From Nostoc sp. CHAB 5715 (lineage in GTDB: Bacteria > Cyanobacteriota > Cyanobacteriia > Cyanobacteriales > Nostocaceae): a stretch of DNA of 12,363 nucleotides. The notes beneath the pieces were generated by a model. The model ran no database searches and had not been told where the DNA came from. It saw only the letters and a list, made by a program, of their open reading frames with translations. Shown here in pieces: positions 6,681-12,363 of the stretch. The stretch is from NCBI RefSeq assembly GCF_020829685.1, contig NZ_JAIVFR010000079.1, forward strand, positions 1 to 12,363, in the 5' to 3' direction. The stretch's first letter is position 1, and every line of letters starts with the position of its first letter. The translations under genes were made by a program, and so were the position numbers.

Positions 6681-7382
6681 CTATATTTTCGCCCCTAACC
6701 GGATTGCAGCTTGCCGAGACTCTGCCAATGTTGCTACAAAAATTTCTGCACCCGCTTGTTTAACTTGTTCTTTAACTGCACCTGCTGTTTCAGGAGAGCC
6801 AGCATTAAATGGTGGAGCGGGATTATACTCTAACAACAATTGGATAAATTTTGCTGTTTCTTCACCGCACAGTTTTGCTGCAACTACAAGTCCAAAGTCA
6901 ATTCCTGCGGTAACACCGCCGCCGGTGATGCGATTTCTGTCAACAACAACACGTTCATTACTTACTTCAACTCCCATTGAAGCCAGACAATCCCGGAACA
7001 TCCAATGGCAGCCTGCTTTGTAACCTTGAAGTAATCCAGCCGCTGCTAAAATCAGCGACCCTGTACAAACTGAGGTGATGTATTGGGCGTTGTTTGCTTG
7101 TTTTTTCAGAAATGTTAGCACTTCAAAATCACGCATTATTTCCACAGTATTCATCCCACCACCTGGAACACATATGACATCCAATTGTGGACAATCAGCA
7201 AAAGTATTTGTTGGATGCAGAATTAAACCACCTATATCTTTAACAGGTTCCAGATTTCTCCAAATCAAATGCACACGGGTTGTGGGCAATGACGAGAATA
7301 CCTGATAAGGGCCAGTAACATCCAATTGGGTAAAGCCTGGGTAGATTAACAAACCGATGTTGTATTGATTTGAGTCAGTCAT
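6681..7382 (-). CDS. DJ-1/PfpI family protein, isonitrile hydratase-like
   Basis: 233 residues with one class I glutamine amidotransferase-like (DJ-1/ThiJ) domain. The nucleophile elbow is TSVCTGS with Cys106, followed by Thr107. Asp21 (QLDVTGPYQVF) is the acidic partner. Further family motifs are FADCPQLDVICVPGG (61-75), RNRITGGGVTAGIDFGL (149-165) and LLLEYNPAPPFNAGSPETA (182-200). The Asp-Cys-Thr set and these motifs match Pseudomonas isonitrile hydratase (InhA, Asp17/Cys101/Thr102), which converts isonitriles to N-substituted formamides. Many cyanobacterial relatives are untested, so the substrate is open. Reading in the gene direction, AAGG lies about eight bases before the ATG. It follows the AraC-type regulator on the same strand after 99 bp, and that gap holds a long dyad. 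The stop codon touches a heptamer array. Confidence 0.9.
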   Translation of the reverse strand: MTDSNQYNIGLLIYPGFTQLDVTGPYQVFSSLPTTRVHLIWRNLEPVKDIGGLILHPTNTFADCPQLDVICVPGGGMNTVEIMRDFEVLTFLKKQANNAQYITSVCTGSLILAAAGLLQGYKAGCHWMFRDCLASMGVEVSNERVVVDRNRITGGGVTAGIDFGLVVAAKLCGEETAKFIQLLLEYNPAPPFNAGSPETAGAVKEQVKQAGAEIFVATLAESRQAAIRLGAKI

Positions 7383-7396
7383 ATTTACCTTGTCAA

Positions 7397-7444
7397 ATAT
7401 TCATTTCTACTAGCCTCACTGTAGGCAAACATAGAAGTGAATAT
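7397..7444. promoter_or_regulatory. 48-bp dyad between the regulator and DJ-1 genes, candidate operator or attenuator
   Basis: ATATTCATTTCT (7397-7408) pairs with AGAAGTGAATAT (7433-7444), 11 of 12 positions plus one G-T. A smaller inner stem GCCT (7413-7416)/AGGC (7423-7426) is nested inside. It ends 15 bp upstream of the DJ-1 start codon. The position suits an operator for the neighbouring AraC-type protein, although that family often prefers direct repeats. It could instead be an mRNA hairpin. The dyad is seen directly; the function is inferred. Confidence 0.45.
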
Positions 7445-7481
7445 CTTGTAGATTTTTAAGATTTTTTTTAGTAAATTCTTG

Positions 7482-8369
7482 CTATTGAGAACGCATGGCT
7501 TTTGGAGTGATACCAACCAAACGCTTGAAGTGCTTAGTCAAATGGCTTTGGTCTGTAAAGCCACACTCTTGGGCAATTTCAGCAATGCTTAACTCCTGGT
7601 TCTTCAACAGTAGCTTTGCTCTTTCTATCCGTTGTTGAGTCAAATATTTATGGGGAGTTATGCTGACTGATTGTTTGAAGAGATGGCAAAAATAATACTG
7701 ACTGACTCCTACCAGTTCAGCGATGTCTGCTAATTTGATATCTTGGTCAAGATGTGTATTGATGTAGTCAATTGCTACCTGTAACTTGTTCTTGGCAAAA
7801 CCATCAGGATAGGTTTTAATTAAGGGTTTACAGGTAGCATAAACTTGGAGCAAACGCACTGCTAGCATTGTCGCAGCTGATTCACTAAAAAGCCTACCTG
7901 TTTTGCATCCCTCTTCAATCTCTGCTTTAAGTGCTTCTGCGGTGTGCTGAATGATCGGGTCAATGATGGAAAATTGCGGGATAAGTTCAACATTTCTCTT
8001 CACTGACTCATAGGCTACCTTCTCCACAAACTTGGGACAGAGAGTAAGTATCAAAAATTCTCCCTCTCTGTCCCAGCTTAGGCACTGGCTAAGGTGTGCA
8101 GGGGTTAACTGAATTAGGCCATTATCTACCAGTTGATTTCTGGATTTACCATCTTTGCGGACTTTCAGGTGGAATTGATTGTAGGCGATCGCTATGACAT
8201 GATGAGTCAAATAGTGTTCAGTCGTGGAATGAGCAGGATGGCGATAATAAAACATGCCAATGCTGTCCCATCTTGCTTGTTGACTCGATAAAAGAGGAGC
8301 TTGAGGCAGAATCTGAAGAGATTCCTCCTGCTTGATTAAATTAACCAGAAGCTGTTTGCTATTAGTCAT
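7482..8369 (-). CDS. AraC family transcriptional regulator
   Basis: 295 residues, the normal length for the family. The C-terminal 100 residues form the two-helix-turn-helix DNA-binding domain: the first HTH is near LADIAELVGVSQYYFCHLFK (213-232), and the second near SIAEIAQECGFTDQSHLTKH (261-280), followed by the family signature FKRLVGITPKAMR. The N-terminal part (about 1-170) is a ligand-sensing region of cupin type by position (SWDREGEFLILTLCP), with no specific ligand suggested. Its only same-strand neighbour is the downstream DJ-1/PfpI gene. Adjacent AraC and DJ-1 genes are common, and the two domains are fused in GlxA-type regulators, so control of that gene is the natural inference. 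No strong ribosome binding site is seen at the ATG (8369). It is divergent from the DUF4126 gene. Confidence 0.95.
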   Translation of the reverse strand: MTNSKQLLVNLIKQEESLQILPQAPLLSSQQARWDSIGMFYYRHPAHSTTEHYLTHHVIAIAYNQFHLKVRKDGKSRNQLVDNGLIQLTPAHLSQCLSWDREGEFLILTLCPKFVEKVAYESVKRNVELIPQFSIIDPIIQHTAEALKAEIEEGCKTGRLFSESAATMLAVRLLQVYATCKPLIKTYPDGFAKNKLQVAIDYINTHLDQDIKLADIAELVGVSQYYFCHLFKQSVSITPHKYLTQQRIERAKLLLKNQELSIAEIAQECGFTDQSHLTKHFKRLVGITPKAMRSQ

Positions 8370-8467
8370 CCTACAGGCTTTAAAACATTTACTAGTAGCT
8401 CAGATATATAAGCTGCCCAACCTCAACGAATAAATGTGTTGCGTAAGTCCTATAAATTTTAGTTCAG

Positions 8468-8487
8468 TGCTGGAATCATTACCAGCA
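8468..8487. promoter_or_regulatory. Short dyad in the AraC/DUF4126 divergent spacer
   Basis: TGCTGG (8468-8473) and CCAGCA (8482-8487) form a perfect 6-bp inverted repeat around eight AT-rich bases. It sits in the 170-bp spacer between divergent genes, just upstream of a TATAAA at 8496-8501 that could be a -10 box for the DUF4126 gene. An operator is possible but unproven. Nothing else was recognised in this spacer. Confidence 0.25.
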
Positions 8488-8539
8488 GTGGGTAGTATAA
8501 ATAACAAATACTTGCTTATCTAGCACCCAGAGTGCCCTA

Positions 8540-9091
8540 ATGATTGAAATCCTAGCTACACTTTCAGCCTCTGCGGCAGCAGGAATGAGAATAGGCATCC
8601 CTTTGCTGATTATTGGACTATTGCAGGGTAGTAACTTCTGGTCGCAAGTTCCAATTTTATCTCACATTTCTCCACCAATATTATTAGGTTGCCTCACCAG
8701 TTGGTCATTAATTGAATTATTAGCCTCAAAAAAGCTATGGGGGCAAAGATTGCTACAACTAGTTCAATTATTCATGTCTCCCGTCGTGGGGGCAATTATG
8801 GGGTTAGCAGTAGCTAGTGCAACAGCAACGCCAAGCTGGTTGATTGCCTGTATTGGGGGTTCGTTAGCTTTAGTACTCCAGCTAGTTCAAGTTGGTTGGT
8901 TCTATCGGTTACGTGGTTTACCGTTGTGGGCAGTCTTTCTTCAAGATACCTTGTGTGTTGCTCTAGTACTTTTTGCCTTTGATGCTCCCTGGCAAGGAGG
9001 ATTAATTGCTTTAATACTGCTCTGGTTTGCAGTTCGTAGCGCGAAGCAGTGGTATGACTGGTATCACAAGGGCAGGGGGCATAGGGCATAG
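8540..9091 (+). CDS. DUF4126 family membrane protein
   Basis: 183 residues, very hydrophobic, with four or more predicted membrane segments. The N-terminal ATLSASAAAGMRIGIPLLIIG is the hallmark start of DUF4126 proteins, and the middle segment VQLFMSPVVGAIMGLAVAS is also typical. The function of the family is unknown. The ATG at 8540 gives the expected N-terminus but no ribosome binding site is obvious. The 3' end is unusual: the last codons (KGRGHRA) and the TAG stop (9089-9091) lie inside a G-rich heptamer array, so the C-terminus appears to have been set by repeat expansion. It is convergent with hemH. Confidence 0.88.
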   Translation: MIEILATLSASAAAGMRIGIPLLIIGLLQGSNFWSQVPILSHISPPILLGCLTSWSLIELLASKKLWGQRLLQLVQLFMSPVVGAIMGLAVASATATPSWLIACIGGSLALVLQLVQVGWFYRLRGLPLWAVFLQDTLCVALVLFAFDAPWQGGLIALILLWFAVRSAKQWYDWYHKGRGHRA

Positions 9092-9117
9092 GGCATGGGG
9101 CATTGGGAATGGGGAAT
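9076..9117. repeat. Heptamer tandem array of GGGGCAT type, overlapping the DUF4126 stop
   Basis: Six units: GGGGCAT, AGGGCAT, AGGGCAT, GGGGCAT, TGGGAAT, GGGGAAT. The first two units and the first bases of the third encode the end of the DUF4126 protein and its stop codon. The same motif family recurs at 9232-9252, and in reverse complement at 9369-9410. Confidence 0.9.
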
Positions 9118-9132
9118 GGGACACTAGTAGGC

Positions 9133-9207
9133 GTAGGTTGGGTTGAGGAACGAAACCCAACATTATCAAGGTTTTGTTGGGTAACGCTTACGCTCAACCC
9201 AACCTAC
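9133..9207. mobile_element. 75-bp MITE-like element with perfect 15-bp terminal inverted repeats
   Basis: GTAGGTTGGGTTGAG (9133-9147) is the exact reverse complement of CTCAACCCAACCTAC (9193-9207). An inner pair ACCCAACA (9155-9162)/TGTTGGGT (9175-9182) repeats the same theme, so the whole element can fold into a long hairpin. There is no coding capacity. I recognise the sequence as a type widespread in Nostoc-like genomes; no clear target duplication is visible. It lies between convergent genes, where the hairpin could also serve as a transcription end. Confidence 0.75.
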
Positions 9208-9231
9208 TATTCTTCTTAACCCAAGCGTATT

Positions 9232-9252
9232 GGGGCATGGGGCACTAGGGAC
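9232..9252. repeat. Short heptamer array, GGGGCAT type
   Basis: GGGGCAT, GGGGCAC and TAGGGAC run head to tail, in the same orientation as the array at 9076-9117. With the MITE-like element between them, this suggests that one array was split by the insertion or that the motif was copied. Confidence 0.6.
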
Positions 9253-9368
9253 AAGGAGAGAAGTCTAAAGACCACGTTTCATTAGATGGCTACGTCATCC
9301 TCAACGGGGTATAGAACTTCTCCTAACGGAGACACTACGCGAATGCAGGGACAAAGGAAGAGTTTTCC

Positions 9369-9410
9369 AATGCCCAATGCCCAATGCCCAATGCCCAATG
9401 CCCAATGCCC
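9369..9410. repeat. Perfect heptamer array (AATGCCC)x6, one base from the hemH stop
   Basis: Six identical units of AATGCCC. In the hemH direction this reads GGGCATT repeated directly after the stop codon, matching the motif found after the DUF4126 gene on the opposite strand. Perfect identity suggests recent expansion or ongoing slippage. The rest of 9253-9368 holds a dispersed-repeat fragment near 9328 and no gene. Confidence 0.92.
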
Positions 9411-9411
9411 T

Positions 9412-10578
9412 TTATTGCAAAAGTCCAATCATGTGCAAGAAGCCATGACCGGTAATCAACTCTATGATTAACGCAATAAAACCGAGCATGGCAATCCGCC
9501 CATTCCATACTTCAGCACTAGTAGTCAATCCCCATTCCCAACGCTCTTGGGGGTACATTTTCACCCTTTTTTTCATTTGGGCAGCTTGCGAAAGCTTGAA
9601 ACTGGGGTTTTTCAGCGCATCAATCACCAAGTCTGCAAGTGCATTAATAAACACTGGATGGGTATTGGGAGCAGGAACACGACGGAAGTTGTGAATTCCT
9701 GCTTCTTCTGCTACTTCCCGATACTCAATATCAATTTCTTGCAGTGTCTCGATGTGTTCTGAGACAAAACTGATAGGCACGACAACCAAATCTTTCACGC
9801 CTTTTGCGCCTAGTTCTTTGAGGGCATCCTCAGTATAAGGTTGGAGCCATTCTACTGGGCCGACGCGACTTTGGTAAGCTAAGGTGTGGGCATTGGGTCG
9901 ATTGAGGGTCTGCATAATCAGAGCAGTACATTCCTCAATTTCTTGCTGGTAAGGGTCGCCAGCCTCTTCAACGTAGCTTTTAGGAACGCCGTGAGCACTG
10001 AAGAATATATGAACCTCATCCGGATTAGGAAACTGTTCGAGTTCCTGGACTACGAGTTCCGCCATTGCTTGCAGGTAGCCTGGTTCTTTGTACCAGGAAG
10101 GAATGACGGTGTATTCAATGGGTTGAAGCTTTGGGTCTTCTTGCCAAAGTTTTTCTAAAAGCCGGAAGCTAGAACCACTCGTACTGATAGAAAACTGGGG
10201 ATATAGTGGTAATATTACCAGGTGTTCTATATTATCTTGGGTAATCTGTGCGATCGCCTCTTCTGTATAGGGATTCCAATAACGCATTCCCACGTAGATA
10301 TTGGCTTCTTGCCCTAAATAACTCAACTGTTCTTTTAAAGCTTCCCCTTGTGCTTCTGTGATCTGCCGCAGTGGCGAACCACCACCGATTTGCTTATAAT
10401 TCTCTTGAGATGTTCTGGTTCGCCGCGAGGCAATAAACCAGGCTAAGGGCTTTTGCAACCAGCGAAATGGTAGGCGAATAATTTCCGGATCGGAAAATAG
10501 GTTGTACAAAAACGGCCCGACATCCTCTAGCTTATCGGGGCCACCGAGATTGAGTAATAAGACGCCTACACGACCCAT
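9412..10578 (-). CDS. hemH: Ferrochelatase with C-terminal CAB/LHC-like segment
   Basis: 388 residues. It inserts ferrous iron into protoporphyrin IX, the last step of heme synthesis and the branch point against chlorophyll. The N-terminus [20 protein letters not shown] is diagnostic. The catalytic His196 lies in [11 protein letters not shown] (192-202), and Glu277 in [13 protein letters not shown] (271-283); these match His183 and Glu264 of the Bacillus enzyme. Residues 1-320 are the chelatase; a linker follows, then a single membrane helix (about 353-377) with the chlorophyll-binding-type motif [12 protein letters not shown] (356-367), as in high-light-inducible proteins. This extension is known from cyanobacterial and plastid ferrochelatases and should place the enzyme at the thylakoid. 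The ATG at 10578 has no strong ribosome binding site. It is divergent from the methyltransferase gene, 93 bp apart. Confidence 0.98.
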   Translation of the reverse strand: MGRVGVLLLNLGGPDKLEDVGPFLYNLFSDPEIIRLPFRWLQKPLAWFIASRRTRTSQENYKQIGGGSPLRQITEAQGEALKEQLSYLGQEANIYVGMRYWNPYTEEAIAQITQDNIEHLVILPLYPQFSISTSGSSFRLLEKLWQEDPKLQPIEYTVIPSWYKEPGYLQAMAELVVQELEQFPNPDEVHIFFSAHGVPKSYVEEAGDPYQQEIEECTALIMQTLNRPNAHTLAYQSRVGPVEWLQPYTEDALKELGAKGVKDLVVVPISFVSEHIETLQEIDIEYREVAEEAGIHNFRRVPAPNTHPVFINALADLVIDALKNPSFKLSQAAQMKKRVKMYPQERWEWGLTTSAEVWNGRIAMLGFIALIIELITGHGFLHMIGLLQ

Positions 10579-10620
10579 AGCAGTTACTTTCCCCCAATCT
10601 TTTCAGGTTTTTTACTAATG

Positions 10621-10648
10621 TTAACAATATATCTTTATTAAATATAAA
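10621..10648 (+). promoter_or_regulatory. Possible sigma-70-type promoter for the methyltransferase gene
   Basis: TTAACA (10621-10626) and TATAAA (10643-10648) are separated by 16 bases and lie 24 bases before the start codon. Both boxes are close to consensus, but the region is AT-rich and matches by chance are likely. Transcription of hemH must start in the same 93-bp spacer on the other strand. Confidence 0.3.
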
Positions 10649-10671
10649 GCTTAATAGCAAGGAAATATGCA

Positions 10672-11295
10672 ATGGCAACAATTTTAAGAGATTGGAGTTA
10701 CCGCTATCAGTGGCTGTATGATGGTATCTCTCGTTTAGCAGCCTTAAGTGTAGGTGGTGAAGCCCGTTTTCGGCAACTTGCTTTGCAAGGCTTAACAATT
10801 CACTCAGATACTCAGGTCTTAGATTTATGTTGCGGCAGTGGTCAAACAACACAATTTTTGGTAAAATTATCACAAAATGTAACAGGATTGGACGCTTCAC
10901 CCAAGTCTTTGCAACGGGCGCGGCAAAATGTACCATTAGCAGTCTATCTTGAAGGTTTTGCCGAAAAGATGCCATTTGCAGATAATCTATTTGATGTGGT
11001 GCATACCAGCGTTGCATTACACGAGATGCAGCCTGAGCAATTGCGAAAAATTATTAGTGAAGTTTATCGGGTGTTGAGGCCAGAAGGGATATTTACACTG
11101 GTGGATTTTCATGCTCCTACGAATCCGATATTTTGGCCTGGGGTATCAGTGTTTTTGTTGTTGTTTGAGACGGAAACAGCTTGGCAATTGTTGAAAACTG
11201 ATTTGCCTGGATTGTTAACTGAGACTGGATTTAATGTGAGTGAGCCAACTTTATATGCAGGTGGTAGTTTGCAAGTGATACAGGCTCAGAAGTGA
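10672..11295 (+). CDS. Class I SAM-dependent methyltransferase (UbiE/Methyltransf_11-like)
   Basis: 207 residues with a Rossmann-fold methyltransferase core. Motif I is VLDLCCGSG (49-57), the S-adenosylmethionine-binding loop; post-I is VTGLDAS with Asp74; motif II is near FDVVHTSVALHEM (107-119); motif III is VLRPEGIFTLVDF (134-146). The order and spacing resemble the UbiE/MenG-like group, which methylates quinones and other small lipophilic substrates, but there is no substrate-defining feature and the family is broad. The hydrophobic segment near 155-165 may contact a membrane-bound substrate. AAGGA at 10659-10663, eight bases before the ATG, is a good ribosome binding site. The nearby out-of-frame ATG at 10667 is not the start. 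It is divergent from hemH; a functional link to tetrapyrroles is possible but not shown. Confidence 0.88.
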   Translation: MATILRDWSYRYQWLYDGISRLAALSVGGEARFRQLALQGLTIHSDTQVLDLCCGSGQTTQFLVKLSQNVTGLDASPKSLQRARQNVPLAVYLEGFAEKMPFADNLFDVVHTSVALHEMQPEQLRKIISEVYRVLRPEGIFTLVDFHAPTNPIFWPGVSVFLLLFETETAWQLLKTDLPGLLTETGFNVSEPTLYAGGSLQVIQAQK

Positions 11296-11304
11296 ACAAT
11301 ACTG

Positions 11305-11343
11305 CTTTATTAATGGCAGTAAGATACTCTGCTATTAATAAAG
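11305..11343. terminator. 15-bp stem-loop just after the methyltransferase gene, possible transcription end
   Basis: CTTTATTAATGGCAG (11305-11319) pairs with CTGCTATTAATAAAG (11329-11343), 15 positions with one G-U, around a nine-base loop. It begins ten bases after the stop codon. The stem is long but AT-rich and no T-run follows, so it may be an mRNA-stabilising 3' structure and not a classical intrinsic terminator. Confidence 0.45.
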
Positions 11344-11358
11344 TATAGGTGATTGTTA

Positions 11359-11488
11359 TATAGGAATCGTATTTGATTTTTGAAATTATCTACAGAAGAA
11401 AGGGAGTGGGGAGTAGGGAATAGGGAATAGGGAATTAGGCTTTTCGAGTTGTACCGAGCTTTTTCAGAAATCAAATATTAGTCCTATA
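11359..11488. mobile_element. 130-bp MITE-like element with 27-bp imperfect terminal inverted repeats
   Basis: The left end (11359-11385) begins TATAGGA and contains ATTTGATTT. The right end (11462-11488) is its reverse complement at 23 of 27 positions. No transposase is inside; the middle holds a heptamer array at 11401-11435. TA at the outer ends fits TA-targeting transposition. It directly abuts the next element, sharing the bases at 11487-11488. Confidence 0.7.
11401..11435. repeat. Heptamer array of AGGGAAT type inside the MITE-like element
   Basis: Five units run head to tail: AGGGAGT, GGGGAGT, AGGGAAT, AGGGAAT, AGGGAAT. The motif is related to the GGGGCAT/GGGGAAT arrays at 9076-9117. 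It lies within the inverted-repeat element at 11359-11488, so it may travel with that element. Confidence 0.8.
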
Positions 11489-11627
11489 TAGCACTTCTCA
11501 TTTGCATGAAGTACATTTTTAAACCTCACCCCCAACCACTCTCTTTGCCAAGGAGAGGGGAGTGTCTGCACCCATCAAATACGGGGTGAGGTCGCAACTG
11601 TATTGCACCCAAGTGAGAACTGCTATA
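11487..11627. mobile_element. 141-bp MITE-like element with 29-bp imperfect terminal inverted repeats
   Basis: The left end (11487-11515) begins TATAGCACTTCTCA. The right end (11599-11627) is its reverse complement at 23 of 29 positions. Inside, ACCTCACCCC (11523-11532) pairs with GGGGTGAGGT (11583-11592), and a weaker purine/pyrimidine stem lies at the centre, so the whole element can fold into one long arm. There is no coding capacity. It ends 38 bp before the first DUF29 start codon and probably overlaps that gene's promoter region. Confidence 0.75.
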
Positions 11628-11665
11628 TTCAAATTAGCATGATGAAATTTTGAGGTTAATAACAA

Positions 11666-12184
11666 ATGACACAGGAATTAATAGACCTCAGAACTTGCAT
11701 CCAAGAAGGACGTTACGCAGATGCCTTGGTAATTGTTGATGAATTAGAGGGCATGAGTAAACAAGCTATTCTGCGGAATATCCAAGCTTATTTAAGGATT
11801 CTGCTGATTCATTTGATTAAGAACCAACTAGAGCAGCGATTAACCAATTCTTGGGTTGCTTCTATTCGTAATTCACTTATAGAAATTAAGAAACTCAATC
11901 TCAAAGACAATAAAAAATCCTATTATATAAATTTAAACGAATGGGATACTTATATTGAAGATGAAATAGAAATAGCAGTGCGTGATGCCAGTGTGGAAGT
12001 TTTGAATGGAATGTATAATGAATTCCAACTTACTGAAATGGTGGATAGGAACCAGATTATTCAGACTGCTTTGAAGTTTTTGGTGCTAACTTATTCCTAT
12101 TCAGCTAAAGAGTTACCCGCAGTTGTGGCTGAAAATTTAACTCAGCTAGTTGGTGGAGAAGATTGGAAAGCAGGTAGGCGATAA
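11666..12184 (+). CDS. DUF29 family protein, first of two tandem copies
   Basis: 172 residues. The family pattern is clear: ELIDLRTCIQEGRYADALVI at the start, DELEGMSKQAILRNI (25-39), then LRILLIHLIKNQLEQRLTNSW (43-63) and SIRNSLIEI (67-75), followed by a more variable, mostly helical second half. DUF29 proteins are small helical proteins, very common in filamentous cyanobacteria and often in tandem copies; the function is unknown. GAGGT at 11652-11656 is a good ribosome binding site for the ATG at 11666. The stop is followed after four bases by the start of a second copy. Upstream lie two MITE-like elements. Confidence 0.9.
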   Translation: MTQELIDLRTCIQEGRYADALVIVDELEGMSKQAILRNIQAYLRILLIHLIKNQLEQRLTNSWVASIRNSLIEIKKLNLKDNKKSYYINLNEWDTYIEDEIEIAVRDASVEVLNGMYNEFQLTEMVDRNQIIQTALKFLVLTYSYSAKELPAVVAENLTQLVGGEDWKAGRR

Positions 12185-12188
12185 AAAA

Positions 12189-12363
12189 ATGACCCAGGAA
12201 CTAATAGACCTCAAAAAGAGTATTTTGGAAGGACGTTATGCAGATGCCTTGGCAATTGTAGATGAATTAGAAGGGATGAGTAAAAAGGCAATTCTGCGGC
12301 AGATTAAATCGTTTTTAAGAATTCTCTTAATTCATTTGATTAAGAATCAACTAGAAAAACGAT
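12189..12363 (+). CDS. DUF29 family protein, second tandem copy (3' end outside window)
   Basis: The ATG at 12189 lies four bases after the stop of the first copy, and the frame stays open to the window end, giving 58 residues. 47 of these 58 are identical to the first 58 residues of the upstream copy, and DNA identity is also high (for example TTCATTTGATTAAGAA in both). The pair is therefore a tandem duplication. The tiny spacing and weak ribosome binding site suggest co-transcription and perhaps coupled translation. Function unknown, as for the first copy. Confidence 0.9.
   Translation, partial: MTQELIDLKKSILEGRYADALAIVDELEGMSKKAILRQIKSFLRILLIHLIKNQLEKR

Noticed and set aside
8814..9471. 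Small open frames rich in Pro-Met-Pro-Asn-Ala type repeats around the hemH/DUF4126 spacer
   Set aside because: They arise from translation of the GGGCAT/AATGCCC heptamer arrays and MITE, not from genes.
9886..10158. Plus-strand open frame inside hemH
   Set aside because: Antisense shadow of a diagnostic ferrochelatase gene.
10532..11017. Minus-strand open frame spanning the hemH start and the methyltransferase gene
   Set aside because: It overlaps two well-supported genes and the spacer between them; no family features.

Overview
This window looks like chromosome from a filamentous, heterocyst-type cyanobacterium (Nostocales; Nostoc, Tolypothrix or Mastigocladopsis-like). The evidence is: seven perfect HIP1 octamers (GCGATCGC) in 12.4 kb; many tandem heptamer arrays (STRR type) and small MITE-like elements between genes; a ferrochelatase with a C-terminal chlorophyll a/b-binding (CAB) segment, an arrangement known from cyanobacteria and plastids; tandem DUF29 genes; and a rhodopsin matching the cyanobacterial anion-pump clade. 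No tRNA, rRNA, CRISPR array, prophage or complete insertion sequence was seen.

Layout. 1-660: 3' end of a DUF4394 gene, then a 94-bp MITE-like element with perfect terminal inverted repeats. 655-1296 (-): a solitary HsdR-N-like PD-(D/E)XK nuclease domain. 1297-1946: a long patchwork spacer. 1947-2648 (+): a microbial rhodopsin with the T-S-D motif of cyanobacterial light-driven anion pumps. 2936-5995 (+): a YihY/BrkB membrane protein, a DUF421/YetF-like membrane protein and purB (adenylosuccinate lyase). 5996-6680: a gene-poor stretch with a 21-bp minisatellite of 13 units and a heptamer array. 6681-8369 (-): a DJ-1/PfpI (isonitrile hydratase-like) gene behind an AraC-type regulator, with a dyad in the gap between them. 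8540-9091 (+): a DUF4126 membrane protein. 9092-9411: repeats between convergent genes. 9412-10578 (-): hemH. 10672-11295 (+): a class I methyltransferase, divergent from hemH. 11296-11665: a hairpin and two abutting MITE-like elements. 11666-12363 (+): two tandem DUF29 genes, the second cut by the window edge.

The genes do not form one pathway. purB and hemH are housekeeping genes for purine and heme synthesis. The regulator and DJ-1 gene look like a small regulated unit. The rhodopsin is a stand-alone light-driven transporter; no retinal-forming carotenoid oxygenase gene is present here. The most notable items are the TSD rhodopsin, the 21-bp minisatellite whose variation keeps a hairpin on only one strand, and heptamer arrays that touch the stop codons of three genes. 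I did not find a clearly new multi-gene system.
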